From: Hydractinia symbiolongicarpus
Taxonomy: Eukaryota > Cnidaria > Hydrozoa > Anthoathecata > Hydractiniidae
Direction of reading: 5' to 3'
Length of the DNA stretch: 64,000 nt
Assembly: GCF_029227915.1 (NCBI RefSeq)
Contig: NC_079884.1
Span: 12,586,001-12,650,000, forward strand
Positions within the stretch are counted from its first letter, which is position 1. Every line of letters begins with the position of its first letter. The notes beneath the pieces were generated by a model that searched no databases, was not told the origin of the DNA, and worked only from the letters and a program-made list of their open reading frames with translations. The translations under genes and the position numbers were made by a program. Positions 50,632 through 60,558 of this stretch are shown one piece after another.

Positions 50632-53466
50632 TCATCTTGTAATAATTGATAATTTTCTAGGAAAAAAGCAATTCAAAAATTTCGCAGTTGTATTTGCATA
50701 TACTTTCGCAAGAAAAAAATCCTGCTGTTAAAAAACAAATGTTTGGAATTTCACAAAGTAAAATTTACGATTAACTACCAAAGTAAAATTTGCTGAAGTT
50801 TTTTATTTTCATTGTTAAGGGTTTTATTGCGAATACACGTTATTTCTAAGCAACCTTTGGTTTCAGTCTCATTGTTGCTAAGAATTTTTTCTCATGCCAA
50901 GTTTTTAACATACAATTCCCACAAGCTATCAAACGATACAAAGGATGCTAACTTATTTTTATGTGTTTTACGCGCTCCCTTTTTTTACGATGCGAACATT
51001 ATACGATGCAAATCCATTATGCTAACTTCTTGTGTAAATTTTTATATTATGTGATGCGAACTTTATATTTTACGATGCGAACTTTTCATTATGCGATGCG
51101 AAATTTTCGTTATACGATGCGAACTTTTTATTTTACGATGCGAACTTTTTATTTTACGGTGCGAACTTTTCATTATACGATGCGAAATTTTCGCTATACG
51201 ATGCGAAATTTTTATTTTACGATGCGAAATTTTCATTATACGATGCGAAATTTTCGTTATACGATGCGAAATTTTCATTATACGATGCGAAATTTTTATT
51301 TTACGATGCAAACTTTACTCAAGTAAGCGTTAGCGGTTTTGACTTCAGGCAACATACCCTGTGGACGAAGGTGCGCAATTTGTCACAATATTTGGTACAA
51401 CCAAAAAAAATAAAACTGGACATAATGGTAACATCATTTTCTTCATCTTTCCACACCTAATTCGCGACAACTGAACATCCCGGTACTAAGATTCGTAATT
51501 TCAAAGAGTTAACTACAAAATATATTTTATTTCATTTTATTAGCTAACGTTGTTTTTCTTAAACGTGACGTTGTAGCTACTACTGAAATGCTTTTGTCGT
51601 GCTTTTTCTGTGCCTATTTGAATGATGTTGTTATTTGTTTCTCCTTACTGTATTTTCTCTTATAAATGCCCTGGGCGTTTAAAAAAATTTTATGAGAAGC
51701 GTTTATTAAAAAAAGAGCGTTAATAAAAGAGGGCGTGTTTTGTGGGATTTTTATATTTACAATATTAACAACGTCATCTATTTTCTTCATTAAAGTCAAC
51801 AACCTCGATCCAAGGGGCTGTAGCGTTTTTATATCCTGATATAAAAAAAACGCTGGGATCCAGGTTACATCATTCACGGAATCCGTTGCACAATTTTTCC
51901 TAGTCTGCCCAGATTTTTGTTTCTGTTTTCTTTACAACATAATTGTCAATCGTTTATTATTGTGCACACAGAAATTTTACTGCATTTTAAGAATGCTTGG
52001 ATAGACGAATATTTAACCGGACAGTAGTTAGAATGCTTTCCAATCACCTATTTTTTATTATGATAAAAAATTAGATGCGATTTGCTTCGCTTATAAATTC
52101 ACAAACGGAGGAAAATTCACTGAATCCCCCCTTCACATTTATCAAAAAGCGTATTTTTCAATCTTTCTTCATCATACGCCTTCCTCTTTGACGTTTACCG
52201 TGAGAAAAAAAAGTTATGCTACGAAGGTCATTATTTTACTCGAATAATATACGAAATGGTAAAAAAAATGTTTTGGATTAATAACACACTAGCCCAAAAG
52301 AGCAATAGCAACTCGCATTATATAAAATATTCACAACTTACTTCTGTCGATATAGCCAAGTTGATTAGCGCGTTGCACTTAGATGTGATGTTACATGCTC
52401 AGGTGCTGGTTTTACAGTCCCTAGGAGCCATTTTTTTAAAATAAAACTTTGTGAACGAAATTTCGTTAATGACGTTTAACTCTAATTTGGGACATACCTT
52501 ATTACAGGAAATTAACGGATTTTGGCCTTTTTTCGCATCAATTTTATGCTGCTTTCATTTTTTGGGGCCCGTAAATTTGGTGACACTGATTTTCTGCCTC
52601 AAGTAATTTCATGACCGTTAATTTTGTGAAAAAAGCCATAAAATTATAAAAAAAATGCGGGACATGTGGTAAAGGGCTTAGATTACCAGTTTTATTTTTC
52701 CTTGAAATTTATTAACTTTAATTCATTAATTTCTACATCACTTCCTTCTCTCTCTTCATTTTCACTATCTTCCTGCGGATTGTCCATATTTTTTTGAGGA
52801 TTATTTCCGAAGAGTCGTCAGAATACTCTCCATATTCTGGAAACGGAACCTTTTCTACATGTCGCTTGAGTACATCCATTGCTCTTGAGTTTTGCCATTT
52901 CGCCTTCATTATTTTCCTTCTAAATTTGTTCCCACAGGTAATATTACCATGGCTCAAAGGTAGCAAAAACACATATTTATACAGGGTTTTTCCATTCAAA
53001 GGTTAGTAAAATAGACAAAATATATATAATTACAAAATTTCTGTCCATGGGTCCTGTTTCCCAGCCCCCCAAAAATAGTAATAAAATTTAAAATAATAAC
53101 TAAAAATGTGTTGGTAAAAATTAATATTTACAATATAAAAAAAACTCTTCATATAATTTTACAAAATGTTCTATTGATGTCGAAGATTCTTTGGCACCAT
53201 AAATGTCACAATATTGAAATTGTCCTTGACGATTTCAATATTGTGAGAATAGTCTTTTTTAATGGAGAATAGTCTTTTTTCGGTTTCTCAATCCAATCAA
53301 GTATGGGTATTTCCCTATCCCGAACTTTAATGGCCTTCTACGCTCGATATCTCGACTATCTTTTATCTTTTTTTTTACATAAATTAAGTTTTTCTAAATG
53401 TTCTATATATACAAGTAATAAAAAAAATGTCAATTTCAATAAAAATAATGTGTGTTAATTATAATA
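50632..53466. other. Intergenic interval, PRMT3 to Tigger element
   Basis: It contains the 21-bp array (separate entry). A minus-strand frame at 52733-52999 has coding-like composition (FRRKIMKAKWQNSRAMDVL, VPFPEYGEYSDDSSE) but no ATG start or clear splice partners; it may be a transposon remnant. CTCGATATCTCGACTATC at 53343-53360 is a stray fragment of a Tigger-type terminus. Confidence 0.4.
51051..51312. repeat. 21-bp minisatellite, about 12 units
   Basis: The unit is GATGCGAA followed by a variable 13-base part that comes in three main forms (containing TTTTATTTTAC, TTTCATTATAC or TTTCGTTATAC). Two looser units lie upstream at about 50987-51012. Because 21 is divisible by three and the unit lacks stops, several frames stay open, but these are by-products. 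Confidence 0.85.
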
Positions 53467-53745
53467 CAGTAGAGTCTCCATAACTCGAACCTCTATAACT
53501 CGAATCTCTCCTTAACTCGAACAAATTCGTTGGCACCGTGAAAATTTCCTAATAAACTCTTATAAAAAAACCTCTACAACTCGAACCTCCATAACTCGAA
53601 TCTTCCCTTAACTCGAACAAATTTTTTGCAGGCCTTATTATTAATTCGAATGATTAATGATGCGTCATCCAAACCTTTCGAACGTCTTTTTCGAACGTTT
53701 TCGAGAAAATCTAAAGAATTTCAAAAGAAAGACACTCTCATAACA

Positions 53746-55787
53746 ATGTCGTCTGTGGCAGGATCAAAGCGTCGAATTGACAATAAGTCGTGCAAAATCT
53801 AGTACAAAGCTCTTAAAGCGTTGGAAAAGGGTACTGCGCCAAAGGATGTGGCAAAAGAGTTCAAAATTCCTCCAAGCACCCTGTCAACTTGGAAAAAAAA
53901 TAAAGAAAAGATTTACAAGCAGTTTAACAACGGGCAAACATCGAAGAGATCAAAGCCAGAAAAATTCGAAGATGTGAACAAAGCTGTTCATAAATGGTTA
54001 CTTATGATGAGGAGTGAGAATATCCCAATCAGTGGCCCGATGCTGAAAGAGAAAGCTCTTGAGTTTGCCGAAGCGTTGGGTGTCGAGTCATTTCAAGCTT
54101 CTCAGGGGTGGATGGCTAAATGGAAAACCAGGTTAGTTGACTAAGATTTTGTTTGTTTATCTTCGTGAAGATAAAATCTAAAAAAATGTTACAATAGCTT
54201 TGGTAGTTGTTTTTTCAAAATATCAATAGACTGTCTTTCAGAGAGGAAGGATAATTTGCATGGGACTTTCATCCCTAATCCATCACCAGCATTCAATGAC
54301 TTTCCAGTAATTGTTATTTTGCAAACATTGAAGCTGTCATTCTTCAGAAAGTAAAATATGACTTTTGCAAAGCGTCCTGACTTTCCTAGTGGTAGATGTC
54401 CAATGATTTCTCCATCATTTTTCTTGACTGCAACTGCATATTTATCCATTTTATTTGTTGGTTCCATGAAACCATAAAATTCATCTCCAACAGAGGGTGT
54501 CCAATTACTTTTATAAACATGATACCCCATGACAAAAGCGTCGATTTCGTACGTAATAAGTTTAATGATAGGAAGTTCTATACAACAAATAATGTCTGTT
54601 AATCTTTTGACTTGTTGGACTTTCATGGCTTCCATGCTTTCTTTCACTCGTCAAAACTTCGAAACTTGGTAAAAATCAAATCTTTTTCTATTCGAATTCT
54701 TTCACAAATCAAAACATGGTAACAATCGAATGTTTTCTATTCGAATCATGGCCATGGCATTCTAAATTTAGAATTCCATGATTCGAATCAAACAAAATGT
54801 AAAGCTCCATCTACACTAGTCACAACTACAGAGATAAACCTTTTTCTCATCCATTCCTTTCAGGTATGGAGTATCCTTCAAAACCATCGCTGGAGAATCA
54901 CGGTCCGTCACTGAGGAAATGACAGCGCCATCGTCGGAGACAACATTACCAACCATTCTCTCCCGCTATCCTCTCGCGAGCTTGATCGAAAATTCTCTGT
55001 CTCTAAGCGAAAAATTGCTTTGATTATTGACAATTGTACCGCACATCCTCATGTTGAAAACCTGGAATGGGTAGAATTGATCTTTCTTCCTCCAAATACC
55101 ACGTCCCGAACCCAACCTATGGACCAAGGAATTATCCGCGCCCTGAAAGCAAAATATCGATCGCTAGCAGTGCGGAAATTGATAAAAGCCTTGGACGAGG
55201 AAAAATCGACTCCGAAGTTCTCGATTCTTGCAGCTATGTACATGCTAAGGAAAGCATGGGATGATGTTTCCAACAAAACATTCACCAATTGCTTTCGAAA
55301 ATCAGGAATTTCCCAAAAGGATGCAGAAAGAGCGATCAACGAAGATGACGACCCTTTTAAAAGTTTAACCAGCGAAGTAGAAGAAGACCCAATTCCAACC
55401 CTCGATGCTGAACTCTCTTACATAAAACGAAGGTTTCCTGACCACATTGATCCTGACTTATCAACTGAAGATTTCATTGATTTTGACATTGAAGTCAGTA
55501 CATCCCATGGGCGTCTGAAGACTGCTGACATCATTGCTGAGATCACTGGGACTCAAGACGAAGAATTAGAAGAGGTCGACGAAGAAGACAAGGAGGAAGA
55601 AGATAAGATCACAAGACCGACGGCCGAGCAAGTGCGTACAGCTATCAACGTCCTCGAAGACTTGAGTATTTTTTCACATTTTGGAGAAGAAATGATAGCT
55701 TCCCTGAGGGACTTGAATCGTAATATCACCAAAGATTTTGATATGAGTTGTAAGCAAACAGTTATCACCGACTTCTTTTCTAAATAA
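53746..55787 (+). pseudogene. Tigger-type transposase, broken
   Basis: Exon 1 (53746-54131) has an in-frame TAG at 53800-53802, after 18 codons. It then encodes a CENP-B-type N-terminal HTH (KGTAPKDVAKEFKIPPSTLS) and the second DNA-binding domain (NIPISGPMLKEKALEFAEAL, GWMAKWKTR), and ends at a GTTAGT donor in phase 2. Exon 2 starts at 54864 (YGVSFKTIAGESRSVTEEM). Within about 130 bases the reading frame jumps to the frame of the C-terminal half (RELDRKFSVSKRKIALIIDN, then NTTSRTQPMDQGII), which runs to a stop at 55787. The part that normally carries the first catalytic Asp is missing, so an internal deletion with frameshift is evident. The second catalytic Asp (IIDNC) and the third-position region remain. 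The element cannot encode an active enzyme as it stands. Confidence 0.85.
54189..54635 (-). CDS. HIRAN-like protein antisense in Tigger copy 1
   Basis: A 148-aa ORF (ATG at 54635) lies on the strand opposite to the transposase, wholly within the transposase intron. It reads VMGYHVYKSNWTPSVGDEFY, EPTNKMDKYAVAVKKNDGEI, IGHLPLGKSGRFAKVIFYFL and ends LKKQLPKLL. The pattern G-hydrophobic-xxY, E-P-x-N-x-x-D-x-x-A-V-x-V, then h-G-H-L-P is that of the HIRAN domain, which in HLTF binds single-stranded 3' DNA ends. I assign it by pattern only. A second, diverged copy sits in the same position of the neighbouring element at 56798-57157. The frame is intact although the transposase around it is broken. 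Its function in the transposon is unknown. Confidence 0.65.
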   Translation of the reverse strand: MEAMKVQQVKRLTDIICCIELPIIKLITYEIDAFVMGYHVYKSNWTPSVGDEFYGFMEPTNKMDKYAVAVKKNDGEIIGHLPLGKSGRFAKVIFYFLKNDSFNVCKITITGKSLNAGDGLGMKVPCKLSFLSERQSIDILKKQLPKLL

Positions 55788-56347
55788 ACATTAAAAAATT
55801 CATTAAAAGTGTATTGTTTTGACTTTCATTAACCTAATAGCCCCCTTAAAGTTAGACTTAAGATTAAATATAACGTTTTTATCCAGCTGGTTCACGTAAA
55901 GGGAGGATATTGCGCTAAAAGTTGAAAACCTCTACAACTCGAATGTCTCCATAACTCGAACGATTTCCTTTTCCCCGTGGCTGTTCGAGTTATGGAGACT
56001 CTACTGTATAATACAGTCGACGCTCATTATCTCGAACCTCCGTTATCTCGAACTTTCTCTATCTCGAACTTTTTTTTCGGTCCCTTGAGTTCTGTAAGCA
56101 ATAGTAGGCAAAAAAACGTTCGGTATCTTGAACCTCCGTTATCTCGAACTTTCACTATCTCGAACTTTTTTCTCAGTCCCTTGGACTGATTTACGCTCGT
56201 TATCTCGAACTCTTGAAGAGGAATTTTGAAAAAAGAAGACCTTGCACTGCTTGTTTTAAAGTCACAAAATGTTGCAATAAAAAGAAGACATTCCATTGTA
56301 AAACAGGTAGATTTTGCAATGTTTTTTTTGTGATTTCCTTTGTCAGA

Positions 56348-56724
56348 ATGCCACCGAAAAGAAAGCTCGTTGTAAAAACTTTGGCAGAAAAATGCCAAGC
56401 ATTAAAAGAATTGGAAAAAGGTATTCCAAATAAAGATATCGCTAAAAAGTACGGGGTGCCTAAAAACACGATATCAACTTGGCTAGCCAATAAGGAAAAA
56501 CTTTTTTCTGCTCTCGAAAAATCTTCGAGCAAGAAAAGAAAGATCAGTGATGGTAAATTCTCAGAAGTAGATCTTGTCGTGTTCAAATGGTTTGTTTCAC
56601 AACGAAGCAAAAACATACCAATCGATGGGACAATACTAAAGGAGAAAGCTAAAAGCTATGCACAGGAGCTTGGAGTAGAAGATTTCAAAGCTTCAGACGG
56701 TTGGCTTGGTAAATGGAAAAAAAG
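56348..56724 (+). pseudogene. Tigger-type transposase DNA-binding exon, catalytic exon missing
   Basis: From ATG 56348 (MPPKRKLVVKTLAEK) the exon encodes a CENP-B-type HTH (GIPNKDIAKKYGVPKNTIST) and a second HTH domain (NIPIDGTILKEKAKSYAQEL, GWLGKWKK). It ends at a GTAAGA donor in phase 2, at the same position and phase as in copy 1. No DDE-encoding exon follows before the right terminal repeat, so the enzyme is incomplete. A free DNA-binding protein could still be made if the intron were read through or spliced elsewhere. Confidence 0.8.
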
Positions 56725-56797
56725 GTAAGAATATTAAATCTCTTTTTTTCGAATTGGTTTTATTTTGATATTAAAATCTTAAAAAGACTAACATAAA

Positions 56798-57157
56798 CTA
56801 AATATGTTTCTTGAGTATCTCGATGCACTTTTCCGTTCCAATAAATGTCAAATTGCATGGCACTTGCATGCCTTCACCATCTCCCAAATTAACTGGTTTT
56901 CCAGTCACAGTTACTTTGCACGAGCTTAATTCATCAGCTCTGAGGAAATAAAATATTGTTTTAGCAAATTTTCCAGATTTTCCAAGTGGTAAATGTCCAA
57001 CTATCTTGTTTTCTTTCTTGACACACACAGAATATTTGTCAACGGGATTATTAGGCTCTCCTTCGCATTGTAAAGTCTCCCCATTTTTTGGAGTCCACAA
57101 TGCTTTATAAACGTGGAACCCCTTAACATGTGAAGCCAATTCAAATTCTTTTATCAT
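56798..57157 (-). CDS. HIRAN-like protein antisense in Tigger copy 2
   Basis: A 119-aa frame starts at ATG 57157 inside the element (the open frame extends upstream across the terminal repeat, but that part is unlikely to be meant). It reads MIKEFELASHVKGFHVYKAL, EPNNPVDKYSVCVKKENKIV, GHLPLGKSGKFAKTIFYFLR and ends CIEILKKHI. It aligns end to end with the 54189-54635 protein: GHLPLGKSG[RK]FAK is shared and GDG[LE]GM[KQ]VPC is conserved, with many substitutions elsewhere. The pattern matches HIRAN (EPxNxxDxxxVxV...GHLP). It lies in the same orientation and the same place relative to the transposase exon as in copy 1. Confidence 0.65.
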   Translation of the reverse strand: MIKEFELASHVKGFHVYKALWTPKNGETLQCEGEPNNPVDKYSVCVKKENKIVGHLPLGKSGKFAKTIFYFLRADELSSCKVTVTGKPVNLGDGEGMQVPCNLTFIGTEKCIEILKKHI

Positions 57158-57222
57158 TACAACATTGATTAAATTTTGATCAATTATCCCTTGGGAGTTC
57201 GAGATAACGAGCGTCGACTGTA

Positions 57223-58308
57223 GATAAAAAACAGACACACACATAAATAGCTGAAGAATATCACAATAAGAAAACTGAGTAGATATATTGAACGAATAAA
57301 AGACGCTATTGAGGCCGAAAAAGTCGAAATCACACAGAAATTTGCTACAAATTGGAAAAGTTACTTCAATCGACACCACTAACAACGTTATCGAGACCTT
57401 GGTCCCTAATATTCTCATATTGTCTATAATGGGACTCTCGAACCTCTCAGACAGAGTAGTGAGGCACGAGTTATTTCCATTGAAAGGCGAGTTCTAAGCC
57501 ACGTTATTACAGTTCCATAATTTTCATTGTTTTTTCCGACAATTTTTTCGCTAGCACTGCACTTGTTTCCAACGCCTCCGTTGGCACCAACTATCGGTGT
57601 AAAACTTCCATCTGCGATTTCCAAAATACGATGTAAATACCCTCTCTTTTTTGCCTGCTGGTGCCGTTGGAAAATTTTATGGATTGCCTGATTTCTGGAT
57701 ACTTTGGAGTTGACGTGCGTTATTTTAATATCAAAAAATGCAGTCTCTCCTTTTGTCCAGAAATCTCTCAGGATTCGTCTCCTGTGTTAGCAGTGCGGTA
57801 AGCAAACTGCACTGTTGTAACTGGGATGAGGTGCGGTTCAGACTGAAAATCTCAGCAAACCCTGTCCAGACAAATGGTGAGAAAATCTTTGATATTATCG
57901 TGAAGATTCACGATAAATCCACTTTTTTTCCAAGACATGGCATGGTACTCATCGAACTTTTCGCCGCAAGCACACTTCGAGGGTAGGTTCTTCAGCTTTT
58001 CATTGTAACGTAGGCGTATCACTATCTTTTATCTCGAACTTTTGATATCTGGAACTTTTTCGTCGGTCCCTTGAAAGTTCGAGATATCGAGCGTCGACTG
58101 TACCTAGCTGAAAATTTATCAGCAGCCGCGAAAGCGTCAAGAAAATAATTAGGCCTAGGGACGAAATTGTGAAAACACGTGCTCTACTTTTCCGAATCTA
58201 CCCTGCGGGGAAGTGCAGAAAGAGGCATCCTGTGCACGTTTTCAGGCTGACTGCCAAGGCTTGATTGAAAGCAAAAAAAAAGTGGGAAAAGATTTGGGCG
58301 AACGCAAT
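57223..58308. other. Interval with a right-end Tigger fragment
   Basis: The part up to about 57990 shows nothing recognisable. Around 58000-58100 TATCTCGAAC words lead into GAGATATCGAGCGTCGACTG and TA at 58101-58102, a terminus almost identical to the right end of copy 2 but without a matching left end nearby. It is probably a truncated relative. A half-copy of the CTCGTCCCCAG fold-back family (CCTAGGGACGAAATTG) lies at 58152-58167. Confidence 0.5.
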
Positions 58309-58873
58309 ATGAATCCATTTTATTTTATTTTGACAGTAACATTGATCTGTCTATCGTCCGCTACTGCTCAAGGTACTTATCTTCTTTTAGATCCAGCTTT
58401 ATGTGCACAAGACATTGAAAGCTTTTTGCACATAAAAATACATAAAAGACACATAAAAGCTGAAAAACAACCTGGCACGTTAGCTAGCCAGCCTGCCATA
58501 GCCATATCCATATATCTAAATATTTTCTCAGTCTGTTTCTTGACTCAATAGTATCATTAGGGCTTTAAATGTATCAATTAACATATACCAAATTTAGCAC
58601 CACTTTGTTAAAAAGATGTTTCACTTTAAGCCTTCAGTTTACGATGCGTAGCTCTGACTTATTCTAATTTTGCATAATAATTTGTAGACCAGATGCTTTG
58701 CAAAACAGAGACATTTTGTTAAAGGACAGAACAACTATTAGTTTTTACTTGATAATGTTGTGCACATTTCAATACAGAAAGCAAACACACTTTGTGTAAT
58801 TCTTATGGAATAAAATAATCTGATTGAATAAATGCTAAAGAAAAAGTTAAACTGAATTTCACTTTGCTCAGAC

Positions 58874-58935
<62 letters not shown>

Positions 58936-60527
58936 CGAATATTTATACAGGATATAGCCACTTCAGTGTTTGAAACACTGTTATCAATGTGGGTCCTGTC
59001 TTCAGGATGTATACAGAAAGTATACACCGGCATTACCTACCCAGTTTTCCTCACATGGCATGGGTTGACCCACAGCTGTAGTAAAGACACTTGCTAAACA
59101 TGGTGTGGACTGAACCAAGGACCCATAACACAAGGCCACGTGCTACAGAAATGAACAGTAAAATTTTCTGTTCACGTTATGTAAACATTTTTAGTATGCG
59201 TGTTTTCTGTTCCTTTATGTTCTATTTCATAAAGAACGTTGAAAAAAACCTTATTTGTTGTGTGCAGGTTTATTTTTCGTGCTAAGTGCAGTGCATTCTT
59301 CATTTGCAATTATTAGATTTTTTGTTTTCTTATTTGAAAGACTACAAGGAATGACTGTGAACACAACTCTTACACAGCTTGAGCCTCGTTTTCATGTTAT
59401 TTGATCATTGTAAGACAACTGCATAAGAAGAAATCTGACATATGAACCTTGATGGTGAAAAGCCTCCTTTCCAAGTTAGTTACATTCGAAAATAACATGC
59501 TGTGTAAACTTTTGCATGAGAGAAGACTTTTTTTATTTACATGTCAAATTCTCGTTAATAGAAACCATTCAGTTTGATTCAATGGGACAGTTTCCATCTG
59601 CAAAACTTATCAGCAGCAAAGGAGCAACATTACCCTAATTGGGGTGCCCCATATTTTTAAATTTAATGTCAGGTTGAATTTAGAAAGCCAAGATTTCATA
59701 TAAAATTCATCCCCTATTTATGAAGAGTGTGAATAACGTGTTTTCCTTCAAATCATAATGCCTACCCTGAAAAATGTAGAGCTATAATGAGGTAAATAAA
59801 TGATATTTGCTGACTGGGAGAATACACTGCACAGGAACTACATTTTTGGTGTGTATAGCGTACATGTATATAGTGATACATACAATCAAAGCTAAAAATG
59901 ATGCAGAATACTGTTTAATCAAATAAAATAATATAGAAACAACTGTATAGAAACAGGTTATTTAGGAACTTTAAACTTTAATGGTACTTTAGATGAGACA
60001 ACTGACTGTAATGTCAAAACCATGTAATTTGGGTGTATTTCTTGTTGTGTTGGCCAGATTCAAAATTGGATGAAAATATTCAGGAAAGCTTGACAGTAAA
60101 TATTATATAAATATCCTCAATTAAAGTCGATTATACTTTGCATAATCATAGTTTTTCTCCTTTTGCATTATATTTGATACGTCAGCTTAGATCATATATC
60201 ATATATACGGCAAGCCTTACATTAACATACAAATACATACCTCGTCACTATAATTTTCAGGAAATCATGTTACAAACTTCAAACGTAATAAGGAACTTCG
60301 TCTAATGCATGAGAACATTACTTTATTTGTAAAAACATTTCTTTCCACAGAATTTTCCTTCCGGTATAATACAATTTGTTACTCTGAACCTACCCTTTTA
60401 GAAGTATAGGACTCTTTTAAGGAAACATAGTGACTGTTAATGCTAATAAAAACGAAATTAAAAGAGAAAGAAATACACATTGTACAAATTAAACATGTAA
60501 ATACATCGAAGGTCACAGATCTAATGA

Positions 60528-60558
<31 letters not shown>

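Larger units (their letters stand above)
53467..56006 (+). mobile_element. Pogo/Tigger-type DNA transposon, copy 1 (2540 bp)
   Basis: The left end CAGTAGAGTCTCCATAACTC and right end GAGTTATGGAGACTCTACTG are exact inverted repeats (at least 24 bp including GAAC/GTTC) flanked by TA on both sides (53465-53466 and 56007-56008), as expected for Tc1/mariner/pogo elements. Subterminal copies of CATAACTCGAA occur just inside both ends. It carries a two-exon transposase on the plus strand and an antisense HIRAN-like ORF inside the transposase intron. Confidence 0.9.
56014..57220 (+). mobile_element. Pogo/Tigger-type DNA transposon, copy 2 (1207 bp)
   Basis: The ends CAGTCGACGCTCATTATCTC and GAGATAACGAGCGTCGACTG are inverted repeats (about 24 bp, with one mismatch) flanked by TA on both sides (56012-56013 and 57221-57222). 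It begins only seven bases after the end of copy 1, but its inverted repeats differ, so it is a separate family. Subterminal TATCTCGAAC words recur. It contains the transposase DNA-binding exon and the antisense HIRAN-like ORF but no catalytic exon. Confidence 0.9.

Noticed and set aside
51051-51312. Possible CRISPR-like array
   Set aside because: The units are contiguous 21-bp repeats without unique spacers, in a eukaryotic genome; it is a minisatellite.
50961-51333. Repetitive ORFs with MRNF/MRTF or MKISHR units on both strands
   Set aside because: They are produced by the 21-bp minisatellite, whose unit length is a multiple of three and lacks stops. There is no start context.
52733-52999. 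Candidate minus-strand gene
   Set aside because: It has coding-like composition, but the frame starts from TTG, with no confirmed splice sites or recognisable domain; kept only as a remark in the intergenic entry.
57158-57418. N-terminal extension of the HIRAN-like ORF in copy 2
   Set aside because: The open frame crosses the transposon's terminal inverted repeat into flanking DNA, so the part upstream of ATG 57157 is most likely fortuitous.
58803-59097. Poly-Asn or poly-Leu ORFs over the (ATT)n tract
   Set aside because: They are translations of a microsatellite that forms the tail of a SINE.
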